Shown: positions 18,478-26,525, numbered from the stretch's first letter. The stretch is DNA of 34,189 nucleotides from Prevotella sp. (GCA_017508965.1 JAFWQT010000134.1:1-34189), one strand, 5' to 3'. Translations and numbers: made by a program. The notes: generated from the letters alone by a model not told the origin.

Positions 18478-19224
18478 ATGATTATCTACAAGTATCTCAC
18501 ATCGCTGGGCAGCTACATCATCCTGATGGGGCGCACATTCTCGAAACCCGAACGGTTCAGAATGTTCTGGAAGCAATATATCAAGGAGATGGCCCAACTG
18601 GGTGTCGATTCCATCGGCATCGTTCTGCTCATCTCATTCTTCATCGGTGCGGTTATCTGCATCCAAATGAAACTCAACATCCAAAGTCCGTGGATGCCAC
18701 GCTGGGTATCCGGATACACCACCCGCGAAATCATGCTGCTCGAGTTCTCCAGCAGTATCATGTGTTTGATTCTTGCCGGAAAAGTGGGGTCAAACATTGC
18801 CTCCGAGCTTGGAACCATGCGCGTCACCCAGCAGATTGATGCGCTCGACATCATGGGCGTCAACTCAGCGTCGTATCTGATACTGCCAAAAATAACGGGA
18901 CTCATCACAATGATGCCCTTCCTGGTTATCTTCTCGTCTGCCCTGGGCATCCTGGGTGCCTATGCCACAGCTTACATCGGACACGTGCTTTCGCCCGACG
19001 ACCTGACGCTCGGACTGCAACACGCATTCAACTCGTGGTTCGTATGGATGAGTATCATCAAGAGTCTGTTCTTTGCCTTCATCATAGCCAGCGTGTCGTC
19101 GTATTTCGGCTATACCGTAGAAGGCGGCTCGGTGGAAGTGGGCAAGGCCTCAACCACAGCCGTGGTGAACTCTTCTGTCCTTATTCTCTGTTCCGACGTA
19201 TTCTTAACACAACTGCTGTCATGA
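18478..19224 (+). CDS. mlaE: MlaE-type ABC transporter permease
   Basis: A 248-residue inner-membrane permease of the MlaE/YrbE family, which moves phospholipids between the membranes to keep outer-membrane asymmetry. Five hydrophobic segments are visible, near 42-62, 90-115, 135-165 and 190-245, with the family core GKVGSNIASELGTMRVTQQIDAL at about 100-125 (AELGTMRVTEQIDAL in relatives) and the C-terminal SSYFGYTVEGGSVEVGKAST. Its stop overlaps the mlaF start as ATGA. The usual substrate-binding MCE protein (MlaD) is not next to it. The promoter predicts almost no 5' leader. Confidence 0.92.
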   Translation: MIIYKYLTSLGSYIILMGRTFSKPERFRMFWKQYIKEMAQLGVDSIGIVLLISFFIGAVICIQMKLNIQSPWMPRWVSGYTTREIMLLEFSSSIMCLILAGKVGSNIASELGTMRVTQQIDALDIMGVNSASYLILPKITGLITMMPFLVIFSSALGILGAYATAYIGHVLSPDDLTLGLQHAFNSWFVWMSIIKSLFFAFIIASVSSYFGYTVEGGSVEVGKASTTAVVNSSVLILCSDVFLTQLLS

Positions 19225-19994
19225 TCGAAATCAAACACCTCTATAAAAGTTTCGAGGACAAAGAAGTCCTGCACGACATCAACGCTGAGTTCGAAAACGG
19301 AAAGACCAATCTGATTATCGGCCAGAGCGGAAGCGGTAAGACGGTGCTGATGAAGAATATTGTGGGATTGCTGGACCCCACGAAGGGCGAGATTCTCTAC
19401 GACGGACGCGACTTCGTGACCATGAGCAAGAACGAGAAAGTGATGCTGCGCCGCGAGATGGGCATGATTTTCCAGAGTGCCGCGCTGTTCGACTCCATTT
19501 CGGTACTGGAGAACGTGATGTTCCCGCTCGACATGTTTTCGCCGATGAACTACCGCGAAAGGGTAAGGCGCGCCCAGGACTGTCTCGACCGAGTGAACCT
19601 CATCGAAGCCCAGAACAAGTTCCCAGGCGAGATTTCAGGCGGCATGCAGAAGCGCGTGGCTATTGCGCGTGCCATTGCGCTCAACCCGAAATATCTGTTC
19701 TGCGACGAGCCGAACAGCGGACTCGACCCCAAGACGTCGCTGGTTATCGACGACCTGCTGCACTCCATCACCGTGGAATACAACACCACCACCATCATCA
19801 ACACCCACGACATGAACTCTGTGATGGGCATTGGCGAGAATATTATCTTCATCTACAAGGGAACGGCTGCATGGACCGGTAACAAGAACCAGATTATGAC
19901 CTCCACCAACCAGAAGCTCAACGACTTCATTTTCGCTTCCGACCTGTTCAAGAAAGTGAAGGAAGAGGAAATGAAAGACAAAAAGGAAAGATAG
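19221..19994 (+). CDS. mlaF: MlaF-type ABC transporter ATP-binding protein
   Basis: A 257-residue ATPase partner of MlaE. The real start is the ATG at 19221, overlapping the mlaE stop by 4 bases; the longer open frame upstream is only mlaE read in another frame. Walker A is GQSGSGKTVL, the signature is ISGGMQKRVAIARA (the GGM variant of this subfamily), Walker B is YLFCDEPNSGLDP, and the H-loop is NTHDMNS. The C-terminus is Lys/Glu-rich. No MCE or MlaB/MlaC gene follows; a convergent gene ends only 8 bases later. Confidence 0.93.
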   Translation: MIEIKHLYKSFEDKEVLHDINAEFENGKTNLIIGQSGSGKTVLMKNIVGLLDPTKGEILYDGRDFVTMSKNEKVMLRREMGMIFQSAALFDSISVLENVMFPLDMFSPMNYRERVRRAQDCLDRVNLIEAQNKFPGEISGGMQKRVAIARAIALNPKYLFCDEPNSGLDPKTSLVIDDLLHSITVEYNTTTIINTHDMNSVMGIGENIIFIYKGTAAWTGNKNQIMTSTNQKLNDFIFASDLFKKVKEEEMKDKKER

Positions 19995-20002
19995 GGATTT
20001 GC

Positions 20003-20422
20003 CTACTTCATCAGCCATTTTCCGTCGCGCTTGACCATCGGCACGACCACCTCCTCAACAGTACTGTCGCCGTAGCAGAACATCAGGAACGCCTGAGCTG
20101 CCGTGCCGGCAGAGTCGTTCACGCAGTTCACCACCTCTACCCTCTTGATGCCCTGATGCTCCTCCTGTTGTTGTCCCATGAACATCTTGGCATTGGCCAC
20201 CAGCTGAAGGCGATAGCTGTCGGGGATTCTCTCCGGCATATTCATTCCATCTACAAAGCGGTCGGGCTTTCCGCCAAGCAGCTGGTCGTAGTAGCCTTTA
20301 GCCGCGTTGGCCGCCGCGAAGTCTGCCTTTTTGGCCTGCGAGCACGACAACACGAGGGTCAGCACCCCCAGGGGGAGGACCCGCATGATTGTCTTGTAAA
20401 CCCACTTGACAGAAAACCTCAT
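20003..20422 (-). CDS. Small lipoprotein, DUF4878-like
   Basis: A protein of about 139 residues. A Lys/Arg-containing N-terminus and hydrophobic stretch lead to a lipobox LVLSC near residue 27, so it is probably a lipoprotein of the inner or outer membrane. The rest is a small alpha+beta domain: helix ANAAKGYYDQLLGGKPDRFVDGM, then strands VEVVNCVND, AQAFLMFCYGDSTVEEVVVPMVKRDGKWLMK. The end 'V.M.K.DGKWLM' is typical of the DUF4878/NTF2-like lipoproteins common in Bacteroidota. ATG 20422 is preferred over a TTG two codons upstream; ATG 20386 would also keep the lipobox. It follows der by 45 bases. Its function is unknown. Confidence 0.75.
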   Translation of the reverse strand: MRFSVKWVYKTIMRVLPLGVLTLVLSCSQAKKADFAAANAAKGYYDQLLGGKPDRFVDGMNMPERIPDSYRLQLVANAKMFMGQQQEEHQGIKRVEVVNCVNDSAGTAAQAFLMFCYGDSTVEEVVVPMVKRDGKWLMK

Positions 20423-20467
20423 TTCCAATTGATTGAATATCAGCGCCGAAAGACCGGTCGTCTGGAA

Positions 20468-21781
20468 TTATTTTTGACGGATGAACACATTTATCGGCGA
20501 CCCCGTCAGCGTCCAGTTCTCACGGATCTGATTCTCCAGGAAGCGCTTGTAGGGTTCCTTGACATACTGCGGAAGGTTTGCGTAGAACACGAAAGTAGGA
20601 ATCTTCGTGTCGGGTACCTGCGAGATATACTTTATCTTGATATACTTGCCCTTGATCGATGGCGGCGGCGTCATCTCAATGATGGGCAGCAGCACCTCGT
20701 TCAACTTCGACGTTCCAATCTTGATCTTACGGTTCAGATACACCTGCTTGGCCGTCTCGAGCACGCGGAAAATGCGCTGTTTGGTCAGTGCCGAGGCAAA
20801 GATGATGGGGAAATCCTTGAAGGGGGCGAAATGTTCGCGGATGGTATCCTCAAAATAGGTGATGGCCTTCTGACTCTTGTCTTCCGCCAGATCCCATTTG
20901 TTCACCACAACCACCAACGATTTCTGGTTTTTCTGAATCAGCTGGAAGATGTTCATATCCTGCGACTCAATGCCACGGGTGGCGTCGAGCATCAGGATGC
21001 ACACGTCGCTGTTCTCGATGGCGCGGATGCTTCGCATCACAGAATAGAATTCCAGGTCCTCGCTCACCTTGTTCTTGCGACGGATTCCGGCCGTATCGAC
21101 CAGGTAGAAATCGAATCCGAACTTGTCGAAACGGGTATAGATAGAATCGCGCGTGGTGCCGGCAATATCGGTCACGATATGACGGTCTTCACCGATGAAA
21201 GCGTTGATTATTGAACTTTTTCCCACATTCGGACGGCCCACCACGGCAAAGCGCGGTATGCCCTCCTCAATCACCTCGCGGCTCTTCTCAGGCAGTTTCT
21301 CCAGCACGAGGTCGAGCAGCTCGCCGGTTCCCGAACCCGTGGCAGCGCTTACGCAGACGGGATCGCCGAGGCCCAGCCTGTAGAATTCGCCCGAAACATA
21401 GATGCCCTCGTTGTTGTCCACCTTGTTCACCACAAGGATAACGGGCAGTTTCGTGCGGCGAAGAATCTTGGCCACATCGCTATCCCAGTCGGTCAGTCCG
21501 TTCTGGGCATCAACCAAGAACAGCAACAGGTCGGCCTCTTCGGTGGCCACCATCACCTGCTTGCGGATTTCCTCCTCAAAAATATCGTCAGAATTAACCA
21601 CCCAGCCGCCGGTATCCACCACCGAGAACTCACGGCCGCACCAGTCGCAATGTCCGTACTGGCGGTCGCGCGTAGTGCCAGCCTCATCGCTGACGATGGC
21701 CTGACGGGTCTTGGTCAGGCGGTTGAATAAAGTCGACTTTCCCACATTGGGACGTCCCACAATGGCTACTAAATTTCCCAT
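20468..21781 (-). CDS. der: Ribosome biogenesis GTPase Der (EngA)
   Basis: A 437-residue double GTPase needed for 50S assembly. Domain 1 has GRPNVGKST at 9-17, TTRD, DTGG and NKVD; domain 2 has GRPNVGKSS at 182-190, TTRD, DTAG and NKWD. The C-terminal KH-like domain begins near 350 and ends INVFIRQK. A CxxC pair, CDWC at 45-48, lies in the switch region of domain 1 where relatives usually have no paired Cys. It carries its own promoter, in the duplicated 65-bp module, although it also follows the era cluster. Confidence 0.97.
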   Translation of the reverse strand: MGNLVAIVGRPNVGKSTLFNRLTKTRQAIVSDEAGTTRDRQYGHCDWCGREFSVVDTGGWVVNSDDIFEEEIRKQVMVATEEADLLLFLVDAQNGLTDWDSDVAKILRRTKLPVILVVNKVDNNEGIYVSGEFYRLGLGDPVCVSAATGSGTGELLDLVLEKLPEKSREVIEEGIPRFAVVGRPNVGKSSIINAFIGEDRHIVTDIAGTTRDSIYTRFDKFGFDFYLVDTAGIRRKNKVSEDLEFYSVMRSIRAIENSDVCILMLDATRGIESQDMNIFQLIQKNQKSLVVVVNKWDLAEDKSQKAITYFEDTIREHFAPFKDFPIIFASALTKQRIFRVLETAKQVYLNRKIKIGTSKLNEVLLPIIEMTPPPSIKGKYIKIKYISQVPDTKIPTFVFYANLPQYVKEPYKRFLENQIRENWTLTGSPINVFIRQK

Positions 21782-21787
21782 AATCAG

Positions 21788-21852
21788 TTATTTTGGTGAC
21801 AAAGTTAGTGTAAATGAGTGGAAAAACCAAATTATTTTGGATTTTTCCCGAA
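21788..21852 (-). repeat. 65-bp promoter module, copy 3 (der)
   Basis: It matches 18246-18310 at 57 of 65 positions with no gap. Its hairpin has GGAAAAACC plus AAA, loop TTAT, then TTTGG, a bulged A and TTTTTCC. Relative to the lptB copy one A-T stem pair is replaced by C-G. Confidence 0.8.
21800..21831 (-). promoter_or_regulatory. der promoter
   Basis: On the minus strand TTTGG (21827-21831) is followed after 19-20 bases by TAACTTTG (21800-21807), matching TAnnTTTG. The -7 box is 19 bases from the der ATG, exactly as for lptB. Confidence 0.65.
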
Positions 21853-21867
21853 GAGAACTACTCTCTT

Positions 21868-22320
21868 TCAGAACCTGAGCAACCCCACGAGTTGCTCGAG
21901 ATAACGGCGGTCGGTATCGTCGAAAGTGCCGAGTTCACGGCTGTCGATATCGAGCACGGCCCATACTTTTCCAGAAGCATCACGGACTGGAACGACGATT
22001 TCTGAACGGCTTTCCGAACTGCAGGCAATATGTCCGGGGAACTGTTCCACATCGGGAACCACGATGGTCTCTCCCCTATCCCAGGCCGTTCCGCAGACGC
22101 CACGCCCACGAGCAATGTGCATACAAGCCACTGTTCCCTGGAAAGGACCCAGTCGGAGTTCGTTGCCACTTACCACATAGAAGCCCGTCCAGAAGAATCC
22201 CATGGCATAATGAAGTGCCGCGGCCACGTTGGCCATCACGCTCACGCGGTCGTCTTCGCCTTCAATGAGGGCCGCCACCTGCGGCAACAGTTCCTCGTAT
22301 TTCTTTTCCTTGCCGTTCAT
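21868..22320 (-). CDS. msrC: Free methionine-(R)-sulfoxide reductase (GAF domain)
   Basis: A 150-residue single-GAF-domain enzyme that reduces free Met-R-sulfoxide, protecting the cytoplasm from oxidation. The three catalytic Cys of the family are present at 66, 76 and 100, in VACMHIARGRGVCGTAW and HIACSSESRSEIVVPV; the spacing (10 and 24 residues) equals that of E. coli fRMsr. The C-terminal AVLDIDSRELGTFDDTDRRYLE is also typical. It sits between a secreted protein of unknown function and der in the same direction, with 34 bases before it. Confidence 0.93.
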   Translation of the reverse strand: MNGKEKKYEELLPQVAALIEGEDDRVSVMANVAAALHYAMGFFWTGFYVVSGNELRLGPFQGTVACMHIARGRGVCGTAWDRGETIVVPDVEQFPGHIACSSESRSEIVVPVRDASGKVWAVLDIDSRELGTFDDTDRRYLEQLVGLLRF

Positions 22321-22354
22321 CGGGATATCCTTTTCAGCCTTTAATCAGTTTATT

Positions 22355-23215
22355 CTATTTCTCCATCAGCTCGAAGCGGAACTTCTTGCCCTTCGAATTG
22401 GTGAAGGTTCCTTCGTATCCCCCGCCACGACACTCATACTGGCCATCGAACGTGCCGGTATGGTTCCCGTTGGCTGTATATTCTTTCAGCACGACATGCA
22501 TCGAGCCCTTGGCATTAATGGCCTCGTTGCTCACCAACTTCAGTGTGAACACCGAGTTGGGACGGTCGTTATAATAATAGCGCCCCACTTCTTCGCCTGC
22601 CGTAAACACGCTGGCGTCCATGAAGAAGGTGATGGCATAGGGACCGATGTGACCATCAAACTGCGGCAGCGATTTCCCTTCTCCTGCTTCCTCTTCGGCC
22701 ATCTCCCGTCCTATATTACGCTGTTCCAGCTGCAGCCACACGCTGGCTGCCGCCTCTCCGCCCATGCCGTCGACCTGCGTGATATACATCCGTCCGGCCT
22801 TGCTCTTCACAGTAAAGTAAAGCGTCTGCGTATCGCGCAGCCACGTGTCACCCCAATAGAACACGGTCTGTTCCTTCACTATGCGGCCGTCGTCGGCAAC
22901 CTCGGGAGCCTTCGACCTGGCCGACGGCTTGATCATATCACTGTCATCGGTGGCCGACAGCAACCACGAGGCATACTTATGTTCGCTTGAAGAGGCTGAA
23001 TCGGCTAGGCATTTGAGCACTGCCGGAGCCAGATACTGCTCCAGCACCGCATCGTCCCACCGGCCGGTTTCCATCGACATGCATGAATAGAACTTCTCCA
23101 CGAAAGCCACGGCCTTGGCTCCGCTCACTGGCTGCCAGTCGTCGTGCACGGCGGCCACGCTTATCTGCTGGAATCCAGCAAGCATGAAAAGGAAAAGGAC
23201 GATTCTTCTTACCAT
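22355..23215 (-). CDS. Secreted protein of unknown function
   Basis: A 286-residue protein I cannot name. ATG 23215 is chosen because it begins a clean signal peptide (MVRRIVLFLFMLAGFQQISVAA) and avoids overlap with era; an upstream in-frame ATG at 23242 would overlap era by 20 bases. Residues about 30-160 are a helical plus beta domain (AVAFVEKFYSCMSM..., VFYWGDTWLRDTQTLYFTV, GRMYITQVDGMGG) that resembles the DUF3828-like periplasmic domains in general shape. Residues 190-286 are a beta-rich repeat domain (GRYYYNDRPNSVFTLKLVSN, HTGTFDGQYECRGGGYEGTF) seen at the ends of many Bacteroidota secreted proteins. It lies between era and msrC, with 7 and 34 bases of spacing. Confidence 0.7.
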   Translation of the reverse strand: MVRRIVLFLFMLAGFQQISVAAVHDDWQPVSGAKAVAFVEKFYSCMSMETGRWDDAVLEQYLAPAVLKCLADSASSSEHKYASWLLSATDDSDMIKPSARSKAPEVADDGRIVKEQTVFYWGDTWLRDTQTLYFTVKSKAGRMYITQVDGMGGEAAASVWLQLEQRNIGREMAEEEAGEGKSLPQFDGHIGPYAITFFMDASVFTAGEEVGRYYYNDRPNSVFTLKLVSNEAINAKGSMHVVLKEYTANGNHTGTFDGQYECRGGGYEGTFTNSKGKKFRFELMEK

Positions 23216-23222
23216 CTTCGCG

Positions 23223-24194
23223 TTATTCGGGATTATAGCCAAAATTGTTGAGTTCCTTTTGCGACGAACGCCAGTCCTTGTCCACCTTCACGTAGGTCTC
23301 CAGGAAGATGCGCTTGTCGAAGAAACGCTCCAGTGCCTTCCGGCTCTCCATGCCCACCTTCTTCAGCGCCACGCCCTGATGACCGATGATGATTCCCTTC
23401 TGCGAGTCGCGCTCCACATAGATGATGGCACGGATGTTGATGCTCTTCTCCGTCTCCTTGAAACTCTCCACCACCACTTCCACGGAATAAGGGATTTCCT
23501 TGTCGTAGTAGAGCAAAATCTTCTCGCGGATAATCTCAGAAACGAAGAAACGGGCCGGCTTGTCGGTCAGCTGTTCTTTGTCAAAGTAGGCCGGACTCTC
23601 GGGCAGCAGCTCCTTGATGCGCTTCAGCAGCATGTCCACGCCGAACTTATTCTTTGCCGAAATGGGCAGAATCTCGGCATTGGGGAGCAACGTGTGCCAC
23701 TTCTCAACAATCGTGTTCAGCAACTGTTGGGTGTTGGGTGCTGGGTGTTGGGTGTTGGATGCTGGGTGTTGGGTGTTGGCTGATTGCTTTCCACCATCAC
23801 CTAACACCGAACACCTATCACCCAAACTATCAATCTTATTGATCAGCAAAATGACGGGAATCGTCATCTTCTGCACCTTCTCCAGGAAATCCATGTTCTT
23901 CTCGGGATTCTCAACCACGTCGGTCACGTAGAGCAGCACATCGGCATCGGCCAGCGCACTCTCAGAAAATGCCAGCATCGACTCCTGCAGCTTGTAGTTG
24001 GGTTTCAGCACGCCGGGCGTGTCGGAAAACACAATCTGCATGTCGTCGGTGTTCACAATGCCCATGATACGATGGCGGGTGGTCTGTGCCTTGAAGGTGG
24101 CAATAGAGATGCGCTCGCCCACCAGCTGGTTCATGAGCGTCGACTTTCCCACATTGGGATTACCCACAATATTTACGAATCCTGCCTTATGCAT
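23223..24194 (-). CDS. era: GTPase Era with an in-frame repeat insertion
   Basis: A 323-residue GTPase that binds 16S rRNA during 30S assembly. G1 GNPNVGKST is at 11-19, G3 DTPG at 58-61, G4 NKID at 119-122, G5 SAK at 179-181, and the C-terminal KH domain carries GHQGVALKKVG. Typical Era is about 295 residues. The excess lies at about 124-156, straight after G4, where a low-complexity stretch (ANTQHPASNTQHPAPNTQ within it) is encoded by G-rich tandem and inverted repeats at 23724-23822. Outside the insert the protein is complete and normal, so it is probably functional. Clustered with fabH, L32 and DUF177 upstream. Confidence 0.96.
   Translation of the reverse strand: MHKAGFVNIVGNPNVGKSTLMNQLVGERISIATFKAQTTRHRIMGIVNTDDMQIVFSDTPGVLKPNYKLQESMLAFSESALADADVLLYVTDVVENPEKNMDFLEKVQKMTIPVILLINKIDSLGDRCSVLGDGGKQSANTQHPASNTQHPAPNTQQLLNTIVEKWHTLLPNAEILPISAKNKFGVDMLLKRIKELLPESPAYFDKEQLTDKPARFFVSEIIREKILLYYDKEIPYSVEVVVESFKETEKSINIRAIIYVERDSQKGIIIGHQGVALKKVGMESRKALERFFDKRIFLETYVKVDKDWRSSQKELNNFGYNPE
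23724..23826. repeat. G-rich tandem/inverted repeat inside era
   Basis: The plus strand has six GGG runs between 23729 and 23773, most separated by TGTT or TGCT, then a C-rich stretch (23791-23825) that is an imperfect reverse complement of it. The whole unit is a multiple of three in effect and leaves era open. Confidence 0.85.
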
Positions 24195-24212
24195 GTTCTT
24201 TGAATGTTAAAA

Positions 24213-24279
24213 AGCAGATTACGCAGACCACACAGATTTTCGTGAATCCTAATCGTCTGTGCAATCTGCGTAATCTGCT
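24213..24279. repeat. Nested palindromic intergenic repeat
   Basis: AGCAGATTACGCAGA (24213-24227) and TCTGCGTAATCTGCT (24265-24279) are perfect 15-bp inverted arms; inside them CACAGA (24231-24236) pairs with TCTGTG (24256-24261). It fills the fabH-era gap. The words 'cagattacgcag' and 'cacagatt' are typical of dispersed palindromes in Bacteroidota. No T-run follows, so it is not a plain terminator. Confidence 0.75.
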
Positions 24280-24288
24280 ATACAGTAA

Positions 24289-25290
24289 TTACTTTCCGTC
24301 GTAAGCCCACTTCAGGTACGATGCTCCGTGAACGAAGCCTGCACCGAAAGCGGTCAGAATCAGATTGTCACCCTTGCGGAGCTGATTTTCATACTCCCAG
24401 AGAGCCAGCGGGATGGTGGCTGCCGAAGTGTTTCCGAAGTGCTCGATGTTGAGCATCACCTTGTCCATGCTCAGCTCAAGCCGCTTGGCAACGGCTTCGA
24501 TGATACGGATGTTGGCCTGATGGGGAACAACGAAGCGGATATTGGAACTGTCCAGACCGTTACGCTCGGCAATGAGCGCGCAGTCGTCGCTCATCTTCGT
24601 CACGGCATAGCGGAACACCGTGCGTCCCTCCTGATAGAGGTAATGCAGACGATGGTCCACCGTGAAATGGTTCGGAGGACAAACCGAGCCGCCCGCCTTC
24701 ATGTGAAGGAACGGAAGTCCCTTGCCGTCGGTACGCAGGTAACTGTCAAGCACGCCGATATTCTCTTCCTCGGTAGCTTCCAGCAGCACGGCTGCGGCGC
24801 CGTCACCGAAGAGGGGACACGTCTGGCGGTCCTGATAGTCAACTATCGACGACATCTTGTCGGCACCAATCACGATGATTTTCTTGTATCGTCCGCTCTG
24901 AATCAATCCCGTAGCAACCTCAAGCGTGTAGAGAAATCCACAGCAGGCTGCCCAGAAATCGAACGCGAACGCATTCTTCAAGCCAACCTTTCCCACCACG
25001 ATAGAGGCCGTGCTGGGAAACTTATAGTCTGCCGTAGAGGTCGCTACAATCAGTGCATCAATACTGTCTGGATCGACTCCGGTCTTTTGGATGAGCTGTT
25101 TGGCAGCCTTGCGCGCCATATAGCTCGTGCCAAGACCTTCCTCATTCAGAATTCGGCGCTCTTTGATGCCGACACGCGACATAATCCACTCGTCGTTGGT
25201 TTCAACCATCCTCGACAGTTCATCATTATTCAGAACATAGTCGGGGACATAGCCTCCAACCCCCGTGATTATTGCGTTAATCCTGCTCAT
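24289..25290 (-). CDS. fabH: Beta-ketoacyl-ACP synthase III
   Basis: A 333-residue cytoplasmic enzyme that condenses acetyl-CoA with malonyl-ACP to start fatty-acid synthesis. The triad is Cys116 in [10 protein letters not shown], His257 in VPHQANIR and Asn287 in HFGNTSAAT; the His-Asn spacing of 30 matches E. coli FabH. The N-terminus [20 protein letters not shown] and [17 protein letters not shown] are signature stretches. Its start overlaps the rpmF stop by one base (TAATG), so it is translationally coupled to L32, as in the widespread DUF177-rpmF-fabH group. plsX is missing from the usual order. Confidence 0.97.
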   Translation of the reverse strand: MSRINAIITGVGGYVPDYVLNNDELSRMVETNDEWIMSRVGIKERRILNEEGLGTSYMARKAAKQLIQKTGVDPDSIDALIVATSTADYKFPSTASIVVGKVGLKNAFAFDFWAACCGFLYTLEVATGLIQSGRYKKIIVIGADKMSSIVDYQDRQTCPLFGDGAAAVLLEATEEENIGVLDSYLRTDGKGLPFLHMKAGGSVCPPNHFTVDHRLHYLYQEGRTVFRYAVTKMSDDCALIAERNGLDSSNIRFVVPHQANIRIIEAVAKRLELSMDKVMLNIEHFGNTSAATIPLALWEYENQLRKGDNLILTAFGAGFVHGASYLKWAYDGK

Positions 25291-25478
25291 TATTCAGCAG
25301 CTTCGTCCATTACGATAGCAATCTTACCACGATAGTAGCCGCAAGTGGGGCATACGGTGTGGTAAATGTGGTATGCACCACAGTTGGGGCATACTGCCAG
25401 CGTGGGAGCTACTGCCTTGTCGTGAGTTCTACGCTTAAGTGTACGAGTCTTTGACTGTCTTCTTTTAGGATGTGCCAT
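25290..25478 (-). CDS. rpmF: 50S ribosomal protein L32
   Basis: A 62-residue basic ribosomal protein. [20 protein letters not shown] is the canonical start, and a zinc ribbon has CPNC and CPTC separated by 9 residues. The C-terminal tail ends in Asp-Glu-Ala-Ala-Glu. It sits 48 bases after DUF177 and overlaps fabH by one base. Confidence 0.98.
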   Translation of the reverse strand: MAHPKRRQSKTRTLKRRTHDKAVAPTLAVCPNCGAYHIYHTVCPTCGYYRGKIAIVMDEAAE

Positions 25479-25526
25479 AATTCTATTAAATTATTTAATT
25501 GTTACGTTTTTACTGTTTTTACCTTT

Positions 25527-26057
25527 TTACTCTTTTACTTTTTTTAATTTTCTAAGAGCCTCCCAGCGTGGGTCAATCACCTCAGCGCCTTCCTCATCAC
25601 TGCTTCGGGCAGCCGAATGCTCTTCCAGAGCTTCTATCATAGCAGCGTTACACATGCCAGGTTCGTGAACGTGCCTGATGGGAATGGCCAGGGCTATGAA
25701 CTCGTAGATGAACCATGCGACGTCGAGTATTCCCTCGTTCTCGTCGATAGTCACCAGGTCATCATCCTCACTATACTCAGCTCCCAGCTTCACTGCCAGA
25801 CGATTGTCGGTCTCTATGGGCTGCGACATTTCGTCAAGACAGCGGTCACAGGGAATGATTACTGTGCCCTCGGTATGAAACAAGAGTTCAAAAAAGCCGC
25901 TCTGCTTGCGTATAGCCAGCGACACATGCACACGACCCTTGCTTATCTCAGGACCGTCTACAGCCCTGAAGTAAGCATCGTCAAGGTCGAATTCCAAGAC
26001 TTTCGCGTCTTCTTTCAGACCTTTCAAATCTATCTTTAAGGACTCTAAACTACACAT
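25527..26057 (-). CDS. DUF177 (YceD-like) protein
   Basis: A 176-residue protein of the DUF177 family, linked by position and by work on plants and bacteria to 23S rRNA or large-subunit maturation. The family marker CDRCL is at about 90-95 in GTVIIPCDRCLDEMSQPIE, followed by DVAWFIYEFIALAIPIRHVH and a conserved C-terminal DPRWEALRKLK. A further Cys in HEPGMCN belongs to the same pattern. It is the first gene of the cluster DUF177-rpmF-fabH-era, with a consensus promoter 44 bases ahead. Confidence 0.92.
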   Translation of the reverse strand: MCSLESLKIDLKGLKEDAKVLEFDLDDAYFRAVDGPEISKGRVHVSLAIRKQSGFFELLFHTEGTVIIPCDRCLDEMSQPIETDNRLAVKLGAEYSEDDDLVTIDENEGILDVAWFIYEFIALAIPIRHVHEPGMCNAAMIEALEEHSAARSSDEEGAEVIDPRWEALRKLKKVKE

Positions 26058-26100
26058 AATCTATCCGTGTGAAGACGTGACTTGTCCACACTTTGGGGTG

Positions 26101-26131
26101 CAAAGGTACAAAGAAGTGAGCAAAAAACAAA
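26101..26131 (-). promoter_or_regulatory. Promoter of the DUF177-rpmF-fabH-era cluster
   Basis: On the minus strand TTTG (26128-26131), 19 bases, then TACCTTTG (26101-26108): consensus at both boxes and at the spacing. Confidence 0.65.
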
Positions 26132-26260
26132 GAATTTTCCAAAGAAATTAAACCACGACTTCTTTTTTCAGCATTGAAAATCAGCATTTTCGCACACTAT
26201 GCCCCGCCGTGTGCAAAAATCCCGAATAAAACGCAATCCGTCCACTACCGCATCTGAAGT

Positions 26261-26370
26261 CCCCTCCCATCGTAGGGGAGGGGCAAGGGGTAGGGTCAGT
26301 ATTTAGAAAACGAGGCTGATAACTAACATTACACTCCCCACCCCTACCCTCTCCCCTTCAGGGGCGAGGA
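26261..26370. repeat. Gene-less G/C-rich inverted-repeat element
   Basis: Left arm: hairpin CCCCTCCC (26261-26268) with GGGAGGGG (26276-26283), then AAGGGGTAGGG. About 35 bases of plain sequence follow. Right arm: ACCCCTACCC, then a hairpin CTCTCCCC (26349-26356), TTCA, GGGGCGAG (26361-26368). The arms are imperfect inverted copies. The 8-bp stem equals the stem inside the inverted repeats around the DUF559 gene. Confidence 0.7.
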
Positions 26371-26456
26371 GTTAGTTACCCTTTGAGGGTTAACTGCTTT
26401 ATCATTGCCTAAAAAATGGCTATTGGCAGCATCAAAATCAAATAAAGTCCAGAAGA

Positions 26457-26525
26457 AAAGTAATTTAGTCTAAATTGCAAAGTAATTTAGTCTAATTTAC
26501 TGAGCAATTTAGACTAAATTACTTT
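26457..26525. repeat. A-B-A' repeat upstream of the XRE-cupin gene
   Basis: A 22-bp unit (26457-26478) is followed at once by a direct copy of its first 17 bases (26479-26495) and then, at 26504-26525, by its exact 22-bp reverse complement. The core word is TAATTTAGTCTAAATT. It can form a 22-bp stem or serve as three protein sites. Confidence 0.85.

Noticed and set aside
19995-20002. Terminator between the convergent mlaF and lipoprotein genes
   Set aside because: Only 8 bases separate the stops and no hairpin with a T-run was seen there.
23724-23826. Could the tandem repeats in era be a CRISPR array?
   Set aside because: Units are only 7-14 bases, without spacers of even length, and stay in the era reading frame; no cas genes are present.
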